A stretch of 64,000 bases of DNA from Ignavibacteria bacterium. Lineage in GTDB: Bacteria; Bacteroidota; Ignavibacteria; Ignavibacteriales; Melioribacteraceae. Under the pieces are notes generated by a model. It searched no databases and was not told where the DNA came from. It worked only from the letters and a program-made list of their open reading frames with translations. Below are positions 37,248 to 46,516 of the stretch, one piece after another. Location of the stretch: positions 92,129-156,128 of the forward strand of contig VGVY01000001.1 of the NCBI GenBank assembly GCA_016873835.1. The letters are read 5' to 3'. Numbering within the stretch: the stretch's first letter is position 1; each line of letters starts with the position of its first letter. Both the position numbers and the translations under genes were made by a program.

Positions 37248-38936
37248 ATGAATATGATAAACAAGCTATTTCGATTTTTATTTATACTGGCAACATCAAT
37301 ATTAATTATTCAATGTGCCAACCAGCTTCCACCTGGAGGTGGTGAAGTTGATAATATTCCACCAAGAATTATAGAAGTTATCCCGATTGATAGAACTAAA
37401 AATTTTAATCAGGAATATTTCGAATTGATTTTTAGTGAATATGTTGATAAGCGTTCGGTTCAGGAAGCAATTTTTATTTCTCCCCCAATTCCAAAAGGTG
37501 TAAAGTATGAATGGAGCGGGAAATCATTGTCAGTTTTTTTTAATGATTCATTAAAAACAAACACAACGTATACTATTACAGTTGGTGCAGAAGTACAAGA
37601 TTTGAACAATAGAAATAAAATGGTGGAGCCATTTACATTTGCATTTTCAACTGGCAGTGTGATAGATACCGGTAGCATATCTGGGAAAATTTTTGATGAT
37701 AACCCAAGCGGAATTATGATTTATGCTTATTTTAATAAAGATACAGTCGCGAATCCTATTTTGCAAAAGCCAGACTATATTTCTCAAGTTGGAAAAAATG
37801 GTAAATATATTCTTCCGGGTCTTGGCGAAGGGAAGTATAATGTTTTTGCATTTCGGGATAAGTATCAAGATTTTTTTTATAAGCGAAATGAAGATGAATT
37901 TGGCGTTCAATTCAAAGAAATAAATTTAACACGTAATAAACCAGAAAACATTAACAATAATTTTTTCATAAACATTGAAGATACACTTGCGCCCAAATTA
38001 TCAAGTGTTATTATGAGTGATAGAAATCATATTCTTTTAGAATTTAACGAGCCAATTGATAGTTCATTAGTAAGTTCATCAAATTTCTATCTTTATGATT
38101 CATCTGCACAAAGAAAGATTTCTTTGCGGTATTTTTTTAAAGGTGATGCACGAGATAAACAATATTATTTATCATTGAGCGACACTCTTATAGTCGGTAA
38201 TAATCTTTATTTACATTTAAATAAAATATTTGATAAGTCATTAAATGAGAGTTTAAATGAAATTACTTCTATTACGGTTAAAGATCTGCCCGACACAATT
38301 GCCCCAAAAATATTGAAAATAACCGGAACCGAATTTGGTGATAAAGTTGATTATGATAATCCTATTATATCAGTAAAATTTGATGATGGATTTGATCTGA
38401 GAAATATTTCAGAATCGATAAAGATAATGGATGATAAAAATGTGCAATTAAAATTTGCTGTTTGCAGAATTGATGATGCTTCGTTTGTAATTAATCTAAA
38501 AGATAAATTACGTCAAAAAGCAGATTACAAAATTGTATTAGACCTATCAAAATGTATTGATGCTGTTGGTAATAAAATTGATAGTTTATACACTCACAAA
38601 TTTACTACAGTTAGTGAATTAGATTACACTGGTGTTATAGGAAATGTTGAAAGTGTAGTTGATTCATTACAATCGTATGTTGTATTAAGAAGTGCAACAC
38701 CAGAAAAAAAGACTTATACACAGAAAGTTGTGAACAAATCATTTAATATGAATAAGATTTTACCCGGTAAATATTTAATATGGAGTTTTATTGATAGTAA
38801 TGTTGATAAAAAATATAATGCTGGAGTAGTGAGCCCACTGAAATATGCTGAAGAATTTCAATTTTATCCAGATACTTTGAATCTAAGAGCACGTTGGCCG
38901 GTTGGTGATATTATAATAAAGTTTGAAAAGAATTAA
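37248..38936 (+). CDS. Ig-like (Big_5) domain lipoprotein
   Basis: Envelope protein of unknown function. The N-terminus has a hydrophobic signal (LFRFLFILATSILIIQC) followed by CANQLPPGGGEVDNIPP. That CAN..PPGGG..D..PP pattern after the lipid-bearing cysteine is typical of Bacteroidota lipoproteins with a Big_5 domain. The first Ig-like domain (IIEVIPIDRTKNFNQEYFEL to FTFAFSTGS) is clear; later segments repeat similar beta-rich patterns (KLSSVIMSDRNHILLEFNEP, ISVKFDDGFDLRN). The residue before the cysteine is Q, not the usual small residue. ATGs at 37242, 37248 and 37254 are all possible starts; I chose 37248 for ribosome binding site spacing. Confidence 0.75.
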   Translation: MNMINKLFRFLFILATSILIIQCANQLPPGGGEVDNIPPRIIEVIPIDRTKNFNQEYFELIFSEYVDKRSVQEAIFISPPIPKGVKYEWSGKSLSVFFNDSLKTNTTYTITVGAEVQDLNNRNKMVEPFTFAFSTGSVIDTGSISGKIFDDNPSGIMIYAYFNKDTVANPILQKPDYISQVGKNGKYILPGLGEGKYNVFAFRDKYQDFFYKRNEDEFGVQFKEINLTRNKPENINNNFFINIEDTLAPKLSSVIMSDRNHILLEFNEPIDSSLVSSSNFYLYDSSAQRKISLRYFFKGDARDKQYYLSLSDTLIVGNNLYLHLNKIFDKSLNESLNEITSITVKDLPDTIAPKILKITGTEFGDKVDYDNPIISVKFDDGFDLRNISESIKIMDDKNVQLKFAVCRIDDASFVINLKDKLRQKADYKIVLDLSKCIDAVGNKIDSLYTHKFTTVSELDYTGVIGNVESVVDSLQSYVVLRSATPEKKTYTQKVVNKSFNMNKILPGKYLIWSFIDSNVDKKYNAGVVSPLKYAEEFQFYPDTLNLRARWPVGDIIIKFEKN

Positions 38937-40168
38937 TTATAGAGATAATATTTTTTCGACATTTCTCTGAAAGTTTTAACATCCTTTGATAAATATTCTT
39001 TTATGTCCTCAACTTTGTATCTATTCGTAAAAAGATTTCTAATCTGGTCAGTACCCAATACCTTATCAAACATTTTTATTCTTGATGAATCAGCCAAGTT
39101 GAATATTTTTTTATCAGGGTATAATTCGTTATGAACTTGCATAAAATAAAATTGGAGCTCTAACAAACTTACTTGATCAAAATCAGTAATGTGAACTTGA
39201 GAACCATGTAAAATTTTGTCTAACCATTGACCATAATTTGTTTTAAAAGTGATTGGTCGAAAAATAACCCCACCTAGATTTAACTTATTAAGATGGTGAC
39301 TTAATGAATCCGAATTTATCCATTCAGCGGCATAGACTTGGAATGGAAGAGTATAGCTTATTCCTATTGAAATAGTTATTAGTTCACCGAGCACTCCAGT
39401 TCCAACCAAATAAGAAGGAGTAATATTGTATGGTACATTAGAAGAAGTTGGTACCCAAAGTAAACCCGTATCTTCAAAACGCATCCATCTTTCCCATCCG
39501 TTCATTTTAATTACATTAAGCTTGCATTTAACTCCATTATGAAGCATTTTTTCTTCATTCAATAATATTGCCAATTCTCCGGATGTTAATCCGTAGACAT
39601 AAGGGATTTTAAAAGGACTTACAAACGAAACAAACTTTTCTTCTACTAAATTGCCTTCAATTCTTAAACCCCCAAGCGGATTTGGCCGATCAAGTACCAA
39701 AAACTGTTTTTTATTTTCTGCTGCCGCTTCCATTGCAAGACCTAATGTGCTTATATATGTATAGGCTCTACATCCAATATCTTGTATATCATAAACCAAA
39801 ATATCAATCTCTTTCATTTGATCCTTTGTTGGTTTTTGGCGTTTGCCATAAAGTGAATAGTACTTTATGCCAGTTATTGTATCAACGTAATCATCAACAG
39901 ATTCTCCGGCGCTATTGAAACCTCTTGCACCATGTTCTGGACTGAAAACGGAAATTAAATCAAAATTTTTTGCTTGGCTAAAAAGTTCAATTGTAGAAAT
40001 TAGTTTACTATTAACACCGGTGTGGTTTGTTACTAAGCCTACTCGCTTACCAGTAAGAATTGAAAATTTATCTTTCTCTAGAATGTCAATCCCCAATAAT
40101 ACTTTTTGATTTTGACCAATGCTTATTGAATAAATAAATATTATGAATATGAATATTTTTTTTTTCAT
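38933..40168 (-). CDS. NamZ-type exo-beta-N-acetylmuramidase (DUF1343)
   Basis: Secreted protein of the DUF1343 family, whose characterised member NamZ removes MurNAc from the non-reducing ends of peptidoglycan fragments. After a short signal peptide (FIFIIFIYSISIGQ) the family blocks follow: LTGKRVGLVTNHTGVNS, FSPEHGARGFNSAGE, SLYGKRQKPT, LVYDIQDIGCRAYTYISTL and VLDRPNPLGG. At 411 residues it is full length. It starts in the stop of fchA and converges with the Ig-like lipoprotein gene, their last four bases overlapping. No MurNAc uptake or kinase genes are nearby, so it may serve wall recycling. Confidence 0.9.
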   Translation of the reverse strand: MKKKIFIFIIFIYSISIGQNQKVLLGIDILEKDKFSILTGKRVGLVTNHTGVNSKLISTIELFSQAKNFDLISVFSPEHGARGFNSAGESVDDYVDTITGIKYYSLYGKRQKPTKDQMKEIDILVYDIQDIGCRAYTYISTLGLAMEAAAENKKQFLVLDRPNPLGGLRIEGNLVEEKFVSFVSPFKIPYVYGLTSGELAILLNEEKMLHNGVKCKLNVIKMNGWERWMRFEDTGLLWVPTSSNVPYNITPSYLVGTGVLGELITISIGISYTLPFQVYAAEWINSDSLSHHLNKLNLGGVIFRPITFKTNYGQWLDKILHGSQVHITDFDQVSLLELQFYFMQVHNELYPDKKIFNLADSSRIKMFDKVLGTDQIRNLFTNRYKVEDIKEYLSKDVKTFREMSKKYYLYN

Positions 40169-40797
40169 TCGGGTAAAAATGATTTAGTTATTGAATTTAA
40201 GAGTATCGAGGAAATATTTTCAATTTCACCGAAAGTAATACTCGCTCTTTTTCGAATTTCATTAGCAATAGTCTGATTGTTCAGTGAGCTGCAATTTATT
40301 AGTACATTGAAATATGCACTCTGAACAGCCGTTTTAATTAATGAAATGGCAACACCAGCATCAGATAATGAATTTTTATTTCCCTTCTCGGAAATTACTT
40401 TTAGTATTGGAAGTACTTCTAAACTAATCCGCATTACCTCAGCTGGAACCTCAGCAGCATGTATAGTTGCTTCTTCTATTTTACTATCTCGAATTTTTTT
40501 CTCTTCATCGCTTTCTTTAGGCAGTTTGAATGCTTCCATAACTTTATCAAATGCATCATTGTCTTTACTTGCCAAGTCGAAATACTCTTTTTTAAAGTTT
40601 TCTAATTTTTCTTTTAGGGAAGTTATCTCTGCTTCTACATCAATATATTTTTTCTTACCGATAGTAAGATTACAAACCATTGTGCCCAAACTAGAAGCAA
40701 GTGCTCCGCATAATGCAGCAACATTTCCTCCTCCAGGAGTAGGCGAGTTTGATGATAAATCCTCAAAATATTGTTTCATAGATTGATTAATATTCAT
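40165..40797 (-). CDS. fchA: Formiminotetrahydrofolate cyclodeaminase (FTCD_C)
   Basis: Converts 5-formimino-THF to 5,10-methenyl-THF and ammonia. All-helical protein with the folate-binding glycine loop SPTPGGGNVAALCGALASSL near residues 15-34 and the family segments KKYIDVEAEITSLKEKLENF and LSDAGVAISLIKTAVQSAY. It is a stand-alone version of the C-terminal half of mammalian FTCD. It lies 32 bases after ftcD on the same strand, directly downstream in the pathway. At 210 residues it is standard. Confidence 0.92.
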   Translation of the reverse strand: MNINQSMKQYFEDLSSNSPTPGGGNVAALCGALASSLGTMVCNLTIGKKKYIDVEAEITSLKEKLENFKKEYFDLASKDNDAFDKVMEAFKLPKESDEEKKIRDSKIEEATIHAAEVPAEVMRISLEVLPILKVISEKGNKNSLSDAGVAISLIKTAVQSAYFNVLINCSSLNNQTIANEIRKRASITFGEIENISSILLNSITKSFLPE

Positions 40798-40829
40798 TTT
40801 ATTTCCTTAACAAAGAAGTCTATTGCGAA

Positions 40830-41846
40830 TTAGATCATGTATTCAATTATTTTTTCATTAGGTACAAAATGATTTAATGTACTTAAGCCCAAATTCTCTA
40901 TTGCTGCTTCAACTAATTTTGATTCATTGTTTTCTTTATCATTAGAATAAAATTTACCGGCTTGAAGTAATGCCTCAAGTGGTACTAATCCAACAATTTC
41001 ACTTCCATTAACCTCAACACCAAGTCTAATAGCTTCTTTCTTAACTTCTTCAAACGCTACATGGAGAGGAGTAATATTGTAGTTTGTTAAATTAATTGAG
41101 ACTTGAGTAAGGTTGTATTTTTCTAATGTAACGCCCATTCCCTTGAAATCTTTTAGTCTTCCGTGTACTTTAACTGGTTTTCCATCAACTTTAATAATAT
41201 TGCCATTTTCATCGCGCTTTGAATAACCACTTTCGCGAAGTAATTCAGCTATTTCTTTTGCATATTTAACATCCAGCGAATTAATATTTACATTGTATGC
41301 TATAAGGAAAAATCTTGACCCAGTAACAATTGCACCAAGTTTCGGATTAAATTCAGATGTGCCGTAATCAGGTGTCCAATTTGGGTCCTTTAATTTATCA
41401 CTTAAACCTTCATATTCACCTTGTCTAATGCTTGATAAATTTTTTCGGTCAGGTTTTGTTGCAGCGTTTTCATAAAGATAAACTGGAACATTTAAATCCT
41501 TAGAAATTATTTCTGCAAATTTTTTCGAAATTTCAACGCATTCCTCAGTTGTTACATTGGACACTGGAACAAATGGTACTACGTCAATTGCTCCAAGCCG
41601 GGGGTGTTCCCCTTTGTGCAATGTCATATCAATATTTTTTGCAGCAGCATGACTAGCATTTACTGCACCCTTTAATATACCTTCCTCATTACCGGCCATT
41701 GTAACAACGACTCTGTTATAATCAGCATCAGGTTCTAAACTTAGCAGTTTTACATCTTTAGTAGAATCAATTGCTTCTTTAATTGCATTAAATGTTTTAT
41801 GATTTTTTCCTTCACTAAAATTTGGGACACATTCAATAATTTTCAT
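40830..41846 (-). CDS. ftcD: Glutamate formimidoyltransferase
   Basis: Moves the formimino group from N-formimino-L-glutamate to tetrahydrofolate, giving glutamate and 5-formimino-THF. The family N-terminus IIECVPNFSEGKNHKTFNAI is followed by KGEHPRLGAIDVVPFVPVS and ARQG-like SSIRQGEYEGLSDKL. LTQVSINLTNYNITPLHVAF marks the second domain. At 338 residues both formyltransferase subdomains are present, without the fused cyclodeaminase. Its ATG overlaps the hutI stop by one base. Confidence 0.95.
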   Translation of the reverse strand: MKIIECVPNFSEGKNHKTFNAIKEAIDSTKDVKLLSLEPDADYNRVVVTMAGNEEGILKGAVNASHAAAKNIDMTLHKGEHPRLGAIDVVPFVPVSNVTTEECVEISKKFAEIISKDLNVPVYLYENAATKPDRKNLSSIRQGEYEGLSDKLKDPNWTPDYGTSEFNPKLGAIVTGSRFFLIAYNVNINSLDVKYAKEIAELLRESGYSKRDENGNIIKVDGKPVKVHGRLKDFKGMGVTLEKYNLTQVSINLTNYNITPLHVAFEEVKKEAIRLGVEVNGSEIVGLVPLEALLQAGKFYSNDKENNESKLVEAAIENLGLSTLNHFVPNEKIIEYMI

Positions 41847-43111
41847 TAATTCTCCGTATTTCTTTGATAAATAATTTCACCTTTTTTTATAGTCATTACA
41901 TTTAAATTCTGCCCTATATTGTAAATAATTTCTGAATGATCTTTGATATCAAAAACAGAAAAATCTGCTTGCTTGCCAATTTCTATTGATCCAAGTTTTG
42001 TATGCAAATCTAATGCTTTAGCAGAATTAATTGTTACTGCACTGATAATTTCTTCAGCATTCATTTTTAATTTTAATGCTGCCAAGCTCATTATGAAATG
42101 TAAGCTCGGAATATTACAAGAACCTGGATTATAATCAGTTGATATTGCAACGCACGCACCATTTTCAATTAGCTTTCTCGCTGGTGCATAATTATAATCT
42201 AGGAAAAAAGAAACTCCGGGAAGAAGAACAGATACAATTTCAGGACTTGATAGTTTTGAAATATCTTGATCAGATAACATTTCAAGGTGGTCTACAGAAA
42301 GTGCCTTGTGTTTCAATGCAATATCTAATCCACCAATATTATTGAATTGCTCTGTATGAAGTCTTAGTTTGTATCCTAAATCTTTCGCAATTGAAAAAAT
42401 CAAATCAACTTCAGCTGAATTAAAGGCTCCTTTTTCACAAAACGCATCTACAAATTCTGCCAGTTTATTTTTGAAAATGAAAGGAAGAAGTTCTTCAGTG
42501 ATTAACTTTAAATAACTTTTATGATCGTTTTTATACTCCGGAGGGAAAGTATGTGCGCCGAGAAATGTCGGAACAATGTCAATTGTAAGACTCTTTCGGA
42601 AAAAATCTATTACTTGTAGTAGTTTTATTTCATCATAATAACTTAAACCATATCCGCTTTTTATTTCAAGAGTAGTAATCCCTTGAGAAATAAAATAATC
42701 AATTCTTGGCCTTATAATTTTAATTAATTCTTCAAAGGTAGATTGACGCACTGCTTTAACTGTCGATATAATTCCTCCGCCAGATTTTGCTATTTCCTCA
42801 TAAGTGGTGCCATTTAGTCTCATTAAAAATTCATTAGCTCTCGAACCGGCAAACGCAGTATGAGTATGGCATTCAACTAATCCTGGTAAAAGTAGTTTAC
42901 CTTTTAAATCAATTACTTTTTCAGACTTAACTTTTACAGATGATCTAAAGTTTAGGATATCCTTTATTATACCATTTTCAATTAGAATTGAATGATTTTC
43001 AAGTGCTCCAATAGACTCTAATTCTTTACCAGTTTTATAATTTTTACCTTTAGTATCAACGGTAATAATACGCCCGGCATTTTTAAGTAATACTTTCATA
43101 CTAAATGACAA
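41846..43111 (-). CDS. hutI: Imidazolonepropionase
   Basis: Zinc/iron amidohydrolase that opens 4-imidazolone-5-propanoate to N-formimino-glutamate in histidine degradation. The metal motif VECHTHTAFAGSR (H82, H84) is followed by GTTYEEIAKSGGGI, KSGYGLSYYDEIKLL, LRLHTEQFNNIGG and STDYNPGS. At 421 residues it is the usual length. The second methionine (codon 5) is a possible start. It is the first gene of hutI-ftcD-fchA; hutH and hutU are not in the window. Confidence 0.95.
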   Translation of the reverse strand: MSFSMKVLLKNAGRIITVDTKGKNYKTGKELESIGALENHSILIENGIIKDILNFRSSVKVKSEKVIDLKGKLLLPGLVECHTHTAFAGSRANEFLMRLNGTTYEEIAKSGGGIISTVKAVRQSTFEELIKIIRPRIDYFISQGITTLEIKSGYGLSYYDEIKLLQVIDFFRKSLTIDIVPTFLGAHTFPPEYKNDHKSYLKLITEELLPFIFKNKLAEFVDAFCEKGAFNSAEVDLIFSIAKDLGYKLRLHTEQFNNIGGLDIALKHKALSVDHLEMLSDQDISKLSSPEIVSVLLPGVSFFLDYNYAPARKLIENGACVAISTDYNPGSCNIPSLHFIMSLAALKLKMNAEEIISAVTINSAKALDLHTKLGSIEIGKQADFSVFDIKDHSEIIYNIGQNLNVMTIKKGEIIYQRNTEN

Positions 43112-43181
43112 AATCTGCTTAATTTTAATCGAATTATTTACTTTTCAAAAATAGAGAAAAGATATGTTCAATTTCTAATAT

Positions 43182-43213
43182 TTTGTTGGGGAACTTCATT
43201 TTTTGTATTTTTA
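43182..43213 (+). promoter_or_regulatory. Candidate Bacteroidota-type promoter of glgA
   Basis: TTTG (43182-43185) and TATTTTTA (43206-43213) are separated by 20 bases, close to the -33 TTTG / -7 TAnnTTTG pattern known for Bacteroidota primary sigma factors. The spacing to the glgA ATG is about 30 bases. In such AT-rich DNA a chance match is quite possible. The rest of the 132-base hutI-glgA gap shows nothing recognisable. Confidence 0.3.
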
Positions 43214-43243
43214 CTGTACTAATAATTAAAATTCGGTCAAAAA

Positions 43244-44731
43244 ATGCCTTCAAAGTACAAAATCCTTTTTATTACATCAGAAGTTGTCCCTTTTGTTAAA
43301 ACTGGCGGTTTAGCTGATGTTTCTTCTGCATTACCACAAAAACTTCAAGAATTGGGTCATCATGTGAGAATTGTGGTTCCAAAATATGGTGCAATTGATG
43401 AACGTAAATTTAAAATTCATGAAGTTGTTAGGCTTAAAGACTTAAAAATTAACATTGGAGAAAAGGAAGTTATATTTTCTTTAAGGTCATCGTTTTTGAT
43501 CGGACCAAAAACAAGAGTTCAAATTTATTTCTTAGATAATCCAGAATTTTTTGGTACACGACACAGCTTATACACTGATCCAATAACTTCAGAGGATTAC
43601 CCGGATAACGACGAGCGATTTATTCTTCTATCAAAAGCAGTTTTTGAATTAATAACAAAACTTGGTTGGGCACCAGATATTATTCACTGTAATGATTGGC
43701 AAACTGGATTAATACCAGCATATCATAAAACGGAGTATAAAAATGATCCATTGTTTTCTTCAATAAAAACTCTTTTTACAATTCACAATATGTCAGCGCA
43801 AGGGATATTCCCAAAATCTTCATTTGAAAAAACCGAACTACCAAAAGACCTCGCCAGTGATAAAGGAATTTTGCACAAAGGAAAAGTAAATTTCTTGAAA
43901 AGCGGACTTGTTTACTCTGATATGATAAATACTGTTAGTGAAACTTATGCCAAGGAACTTTGTCAGAATAAAGATTTTGGTGCTGGACTTCAAACTGTAC
44001 TCAGCAAAAGAAAGAAAGACATGTACGGGATAATTAATGGAATTGACGATACGATTTGGAATCCAGAATTTGATAAGAAAATTCCGCAAAGATATTCCGC
44101 AAAAAATATTGAGCTTAAAAAAGAAAATAAAAAAGCTCTTGCAGAAAACTTTGGTTTCGATTATGATCCAAAAATTCCAGTAATTGGTATGATATCGAGA
44201 CTTATACCAGATAAAGGAATAGATATACTTCAAAAAGCTTTTCCTCAATTAATGAAAATGAAAATTCGGTTAGTGTTGTTAGGTACCGGAGATAAGCAAT
44301 ATCATAAATTTTTTACAAGTGCAGCATCAAAATATTCTGATAAATTTTCTTGCTTCATTGGATTTGATGATGAATTAGCACATTTAATTGAAGCTGGATC
44401 AGATATGTTTTTAATGCCTTCTAAGTTTGAGCCATGCGGATTGAATCAAATGTACAGTTTAATTTATGGAACTGTTCCGATAGCAAGAGCAACTGGTGGC
44501 TTAGCAGATACAGTTCAACCTTTCAATATTAAAAATGGAACTGGAAATGGATTTACTTTCCAAAAGTATTCATGTGGTGAAATGATTGCAGAAGTGAAAA
44601 AGGCATATAAGATTTTTTCAACAAAACAAGACACCTGGCAGATATTAATGAAGAATGGAATGAAATCGAATTTCACCTGGATGAATTCTGCTAAAAAATA
44701 TCTTGATCTTTATAAAAAACTCACCGATTAA
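43244..44731 (+). CDS. glgA: Glycogen synthase (ADP-glucose, GT5)
   Basis: Elongates alpha-1,4-glucan with ADP-glucose. The GT5 signature KTGGLADV (K19) is in the N-terminus, with IIHCNDWQTGLIPAY and the C-terminal MISRLIPDKGID and MPSKFEPCGLNQMYSLIYGT (donor-site glutamate). At 495 residues it is normal. It uses the product of GlgC, encoded at 1.4 kb. It begins a run of same-strand genes that continues to the polyprenyl synthase at 52 kb. Confidence 0.95.
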   Translation: MPSKYKILFITSEVVPFVKTGGLADVSSALPQKLQELGHHVRIVVPKYGAIDERKFKIHEVVRLKDLKINIGEKEVIFSLRSSFLIGPKTRVQIYFLDNPEFFGTRHSLYTDPITSEDYPDNDERFILLSKAVFELITKLGWAPDIIHCNDWQTGLIPAYHKTEYKNDPLFSSIKTLFTIHNMSAQGIFPKSSFEKTELPKDLASDKGILHKGKVNFLKSGLVYSDMINTVSETYAKELCQNKDFGAGLQTVLSKRKKDMYGIINGIDDTIWNPEFDKKIPQRYSAKNIELKKENKKALAENFGFDYDPKIPVIGMISRLIPDKGIDILQKAFPQLMKMKIRLVLLGTGDKQYHKFFTSAASKYSDKFSCFIGFDDELAHLIEAGSDMFLMPSKFEPCGLNQMYSLIYGTVPIARATGGLADTVQPFNIKNGTGNGFTFQKYSCGEMIAEVKKAYKIFSTKQDTWQILMKNGMKSNFTWMNSAKKYLDLYKKLTD

Positions 44732-44736
44732 TATTG

Positions 44737-45312
44737 ATGTTAAGACCAGCAGTTTTTTTAGATAGGGATGGTACTATTAATATTGACTTTGGCTATATCA
44801 AGGATCCGAATTTAGTTAAACTCTTTCCATTTGTGCCAGAAGGGATAAAACTTCTAAAGAATTTTGGTTTTAAAATAATAGTAATATCAAACCAAGCTGG
44901 TATTTCTTATGGTATTATGACACATGCTGACGTAAAAAATGTTAATAATAAAATTAATGAGCTATTACTAGGTTTTGATACTTACATTGATGCATTCTAT
45001 TATTGTCCATTTCATCCAGATTATAATTCTCCAGAGGAAGCATTATGTAGGAAACCATCTCCAGATATGATTGTACAAGCATCTAAAGAACTTCAACTTG
45101 ATTTAATGAAATCTTACATGGTTGGTGATAAAAGTAGTGATATACTTTGCGGATTAAATGCTGGAGTAAAAACAGTATTGCTAGACTATGAAGGTAATAC
45201 GGAAGAAATAAATATCTTGCAAAATCAAGGGAAAAAACCCAATTTTGTAGCCGCTAATTTTATTGAAGTTTACAACTTTATTACATCTGATTATACGGAG
45301 AATTCTAATTGA
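44737..45312 (+). CDS. gmhB: GmhB-like HAD phosphatase (heptose bisphosphate)
   Basis: HAD phosphatase matching D-glycero-D-manno-heptose-1,7-bisphosphate 7-phosphatase of LPS core synthesis. The nucleophile motif is FLDRDGTIN, motif II is VISNQAGI, and KPSPDM with MVGDKSSDI complete the site. The zinc loop has CPFH and ALCRKP, so one of the four usual ligands (CxC in CDCRKP) is missing. I use the ATG at 44737; a TTG just before it is in frame. It lies between glgA and a DUF4270-like gene; no other heptose gene is near. A histidinol phosphatase-type role is an alternative. Confidence 0.85.
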   Translation: MLRPAVFLDRDGTINIDFGYIKDPNLVKLFPFVPEGIKLLKNFGFKIIVISNQAGISYGIMTHADVKNVNNKINELLLGFDTYIDAFYYCPFHPDYNSPEEALCRKPSPDMIVQASKELQLDLMKSYMVGDKSSDILCGLNAGVKTVLLDYEGNTEEINILQNQGKKPNFVAANFIEVYNFITSDYTENSN

Positions 45313-46514
45313 AAATAGTCTTCAAAAAAATTTTATTATTTGTTTTAGCATTTTTTATTCTTACTTCATGTAGTGATGATCCTTCTTCTGTAGGGCTTGA
45401 TTTAATCCCTGATGAAGATAAAATTGATTTCAAACAATTTGATACTCAGTTAACTCCATTAATTCAAGAATCATCTTTCCACGAAGCAAATTTAAAACTT
45501 GGTATTTCATCTAAATTGCTTTTGGGCAAAAATTCATATGCCGAGTCTCAAATGATGCTTCATTATAATGTAACATTAGTTGATTCATTAATGAATTATT
45601 TAAAAAATGGACAACTTACCATAAAAAAAGTTTGGTTAGACCTTTATCCTACTTATTTATTAGGCGGCAATTCACAGAATTTTAATTTTACAGTGCACCA
45701 AATAAGAAATGATTGGAGCCCAGGAGGATTTGATAAAGATAGTTTAAAATTCTTGCAATTCGATCAAGCGAATGTGTCAATTCCAAGTTCATTTAATTTT
45801 ACTGATTCATTAATTACATTTGATATTCAGCCGAGTGTTATTCAGCAATGGTTCAAACATAAATACGATTCGTTAAATACACCTAAGAATTTTGGCTTAC
45901 TCTTTAAACCAACAGCAAATACTCAGAAGATTTTAGGTTTTAATGCAATTCAAATTGATGTTGTTTCAAAACTCCCAGTTCTTTCTGCCATTATAGAAAG
46001 AGGTTCGGTTTTTAAAGATACAATTACTTTTACACCTTATAGTGATGTTCATGTTGTAACTGGAAATTTACCTACTGCAAATGATAAAATGTTTATTCAA
46101 GGCGGAACATCCTTAAGAAGTACAATTTATTTTAATTTATTATCACTGCCTAAAGATATAATTCTATCTAAGGCAAATTTGGAGTTTTCAATTGATACTT
46201 TAAATACATTTGAAAGTACTCCGAAGTCTGATACATTAATTGTTCAAGTATTAGCAAACAGATCTACAAAAGAATTAAACTCAGACAGCACCTTATATGT
46301 TTTTTTAACTCGAAGTGGTTCAAAATTTACTGGAGAGATATCTTGGATTGTACAAAAATGGCTGAGTTTGGGTGATAATTATAAAAATGAAGGATTATTA
46401 GTGTCCTTATATGATGAATTATCAACTGCTGCAAGATATACTTTGTTCGGCAGCTCATATCAAGATATCAATTTACGGTCAAGACTAAAATTAATTTACA
46501 TCCAGAAGAAATAA
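45309..46514 (+). CDS. DUF4270-like lipoprotein
   Basis: Putative outer-membrane or periplasmic lipoprotein. Signal peptide and lipobox are clear: KKILLFVLAFFILTSCSDDP with cysteine at residue 21. The following SSVGLDLIPDEDKIDF resembles the start of DUF4270 proteins of Bacteroidota, which often lie next to glgA as here (one gene apart). The rest is beta-rich, with DSLITFDIQPSVIQQWF resembling DNRLRE-type domains. The TTG start overlaps the gmhB stop by four bases. The function is unknown; the family call is from memory of N-terminal pattern and synteny. Confidence 0.65.
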   Translation: MKIVFKKILLFVLAFFILTSCSDDPSSVGLDLIPDEDKIDFKQFDTQLTPLIQESSFHEANLKLGISSKLLLGKNSYAESQMMLHYNVTLVDSLMNYLKNGQLTIKKVWLDLYPTYLLGGNSQNFNFTVHQIRNDWSPGGFDKDSLKFLQFDQANVSIPSSFNFTDSLITFDIQPSVIQQWFKHKYDSLNTPKNFGLLFKPTANTQKILGFNAIQIDVVSKLPVLSAIIERGSVFKDTITFTPYSDVHVVTGNLPTANDKMFIQGGTSLRSTIYFNLLSLPKDIILSKANLEFSIDTLNTFESTPKSDTLIVQVLANRSTKELNSDSTLYVFLTRSGSKFTGEISWIVQKWLSLGDNYKNEGLLVSLYDELSTAARYTLFGSSYQDINLRSRLKLIYIQKK

Positions 46515-46516
46515 CA

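Noticed and set aside
40346..40786. 146-codon open frame on the plus strand
   Set aside because: Antisense to fchA, whose folate-binding motif and operon position are clear.
43838..44248. 136-codon open frame on the minus strand
   Set aside because: Antisense to glgA in a conserved region; no ribosome binding site or family likeness.
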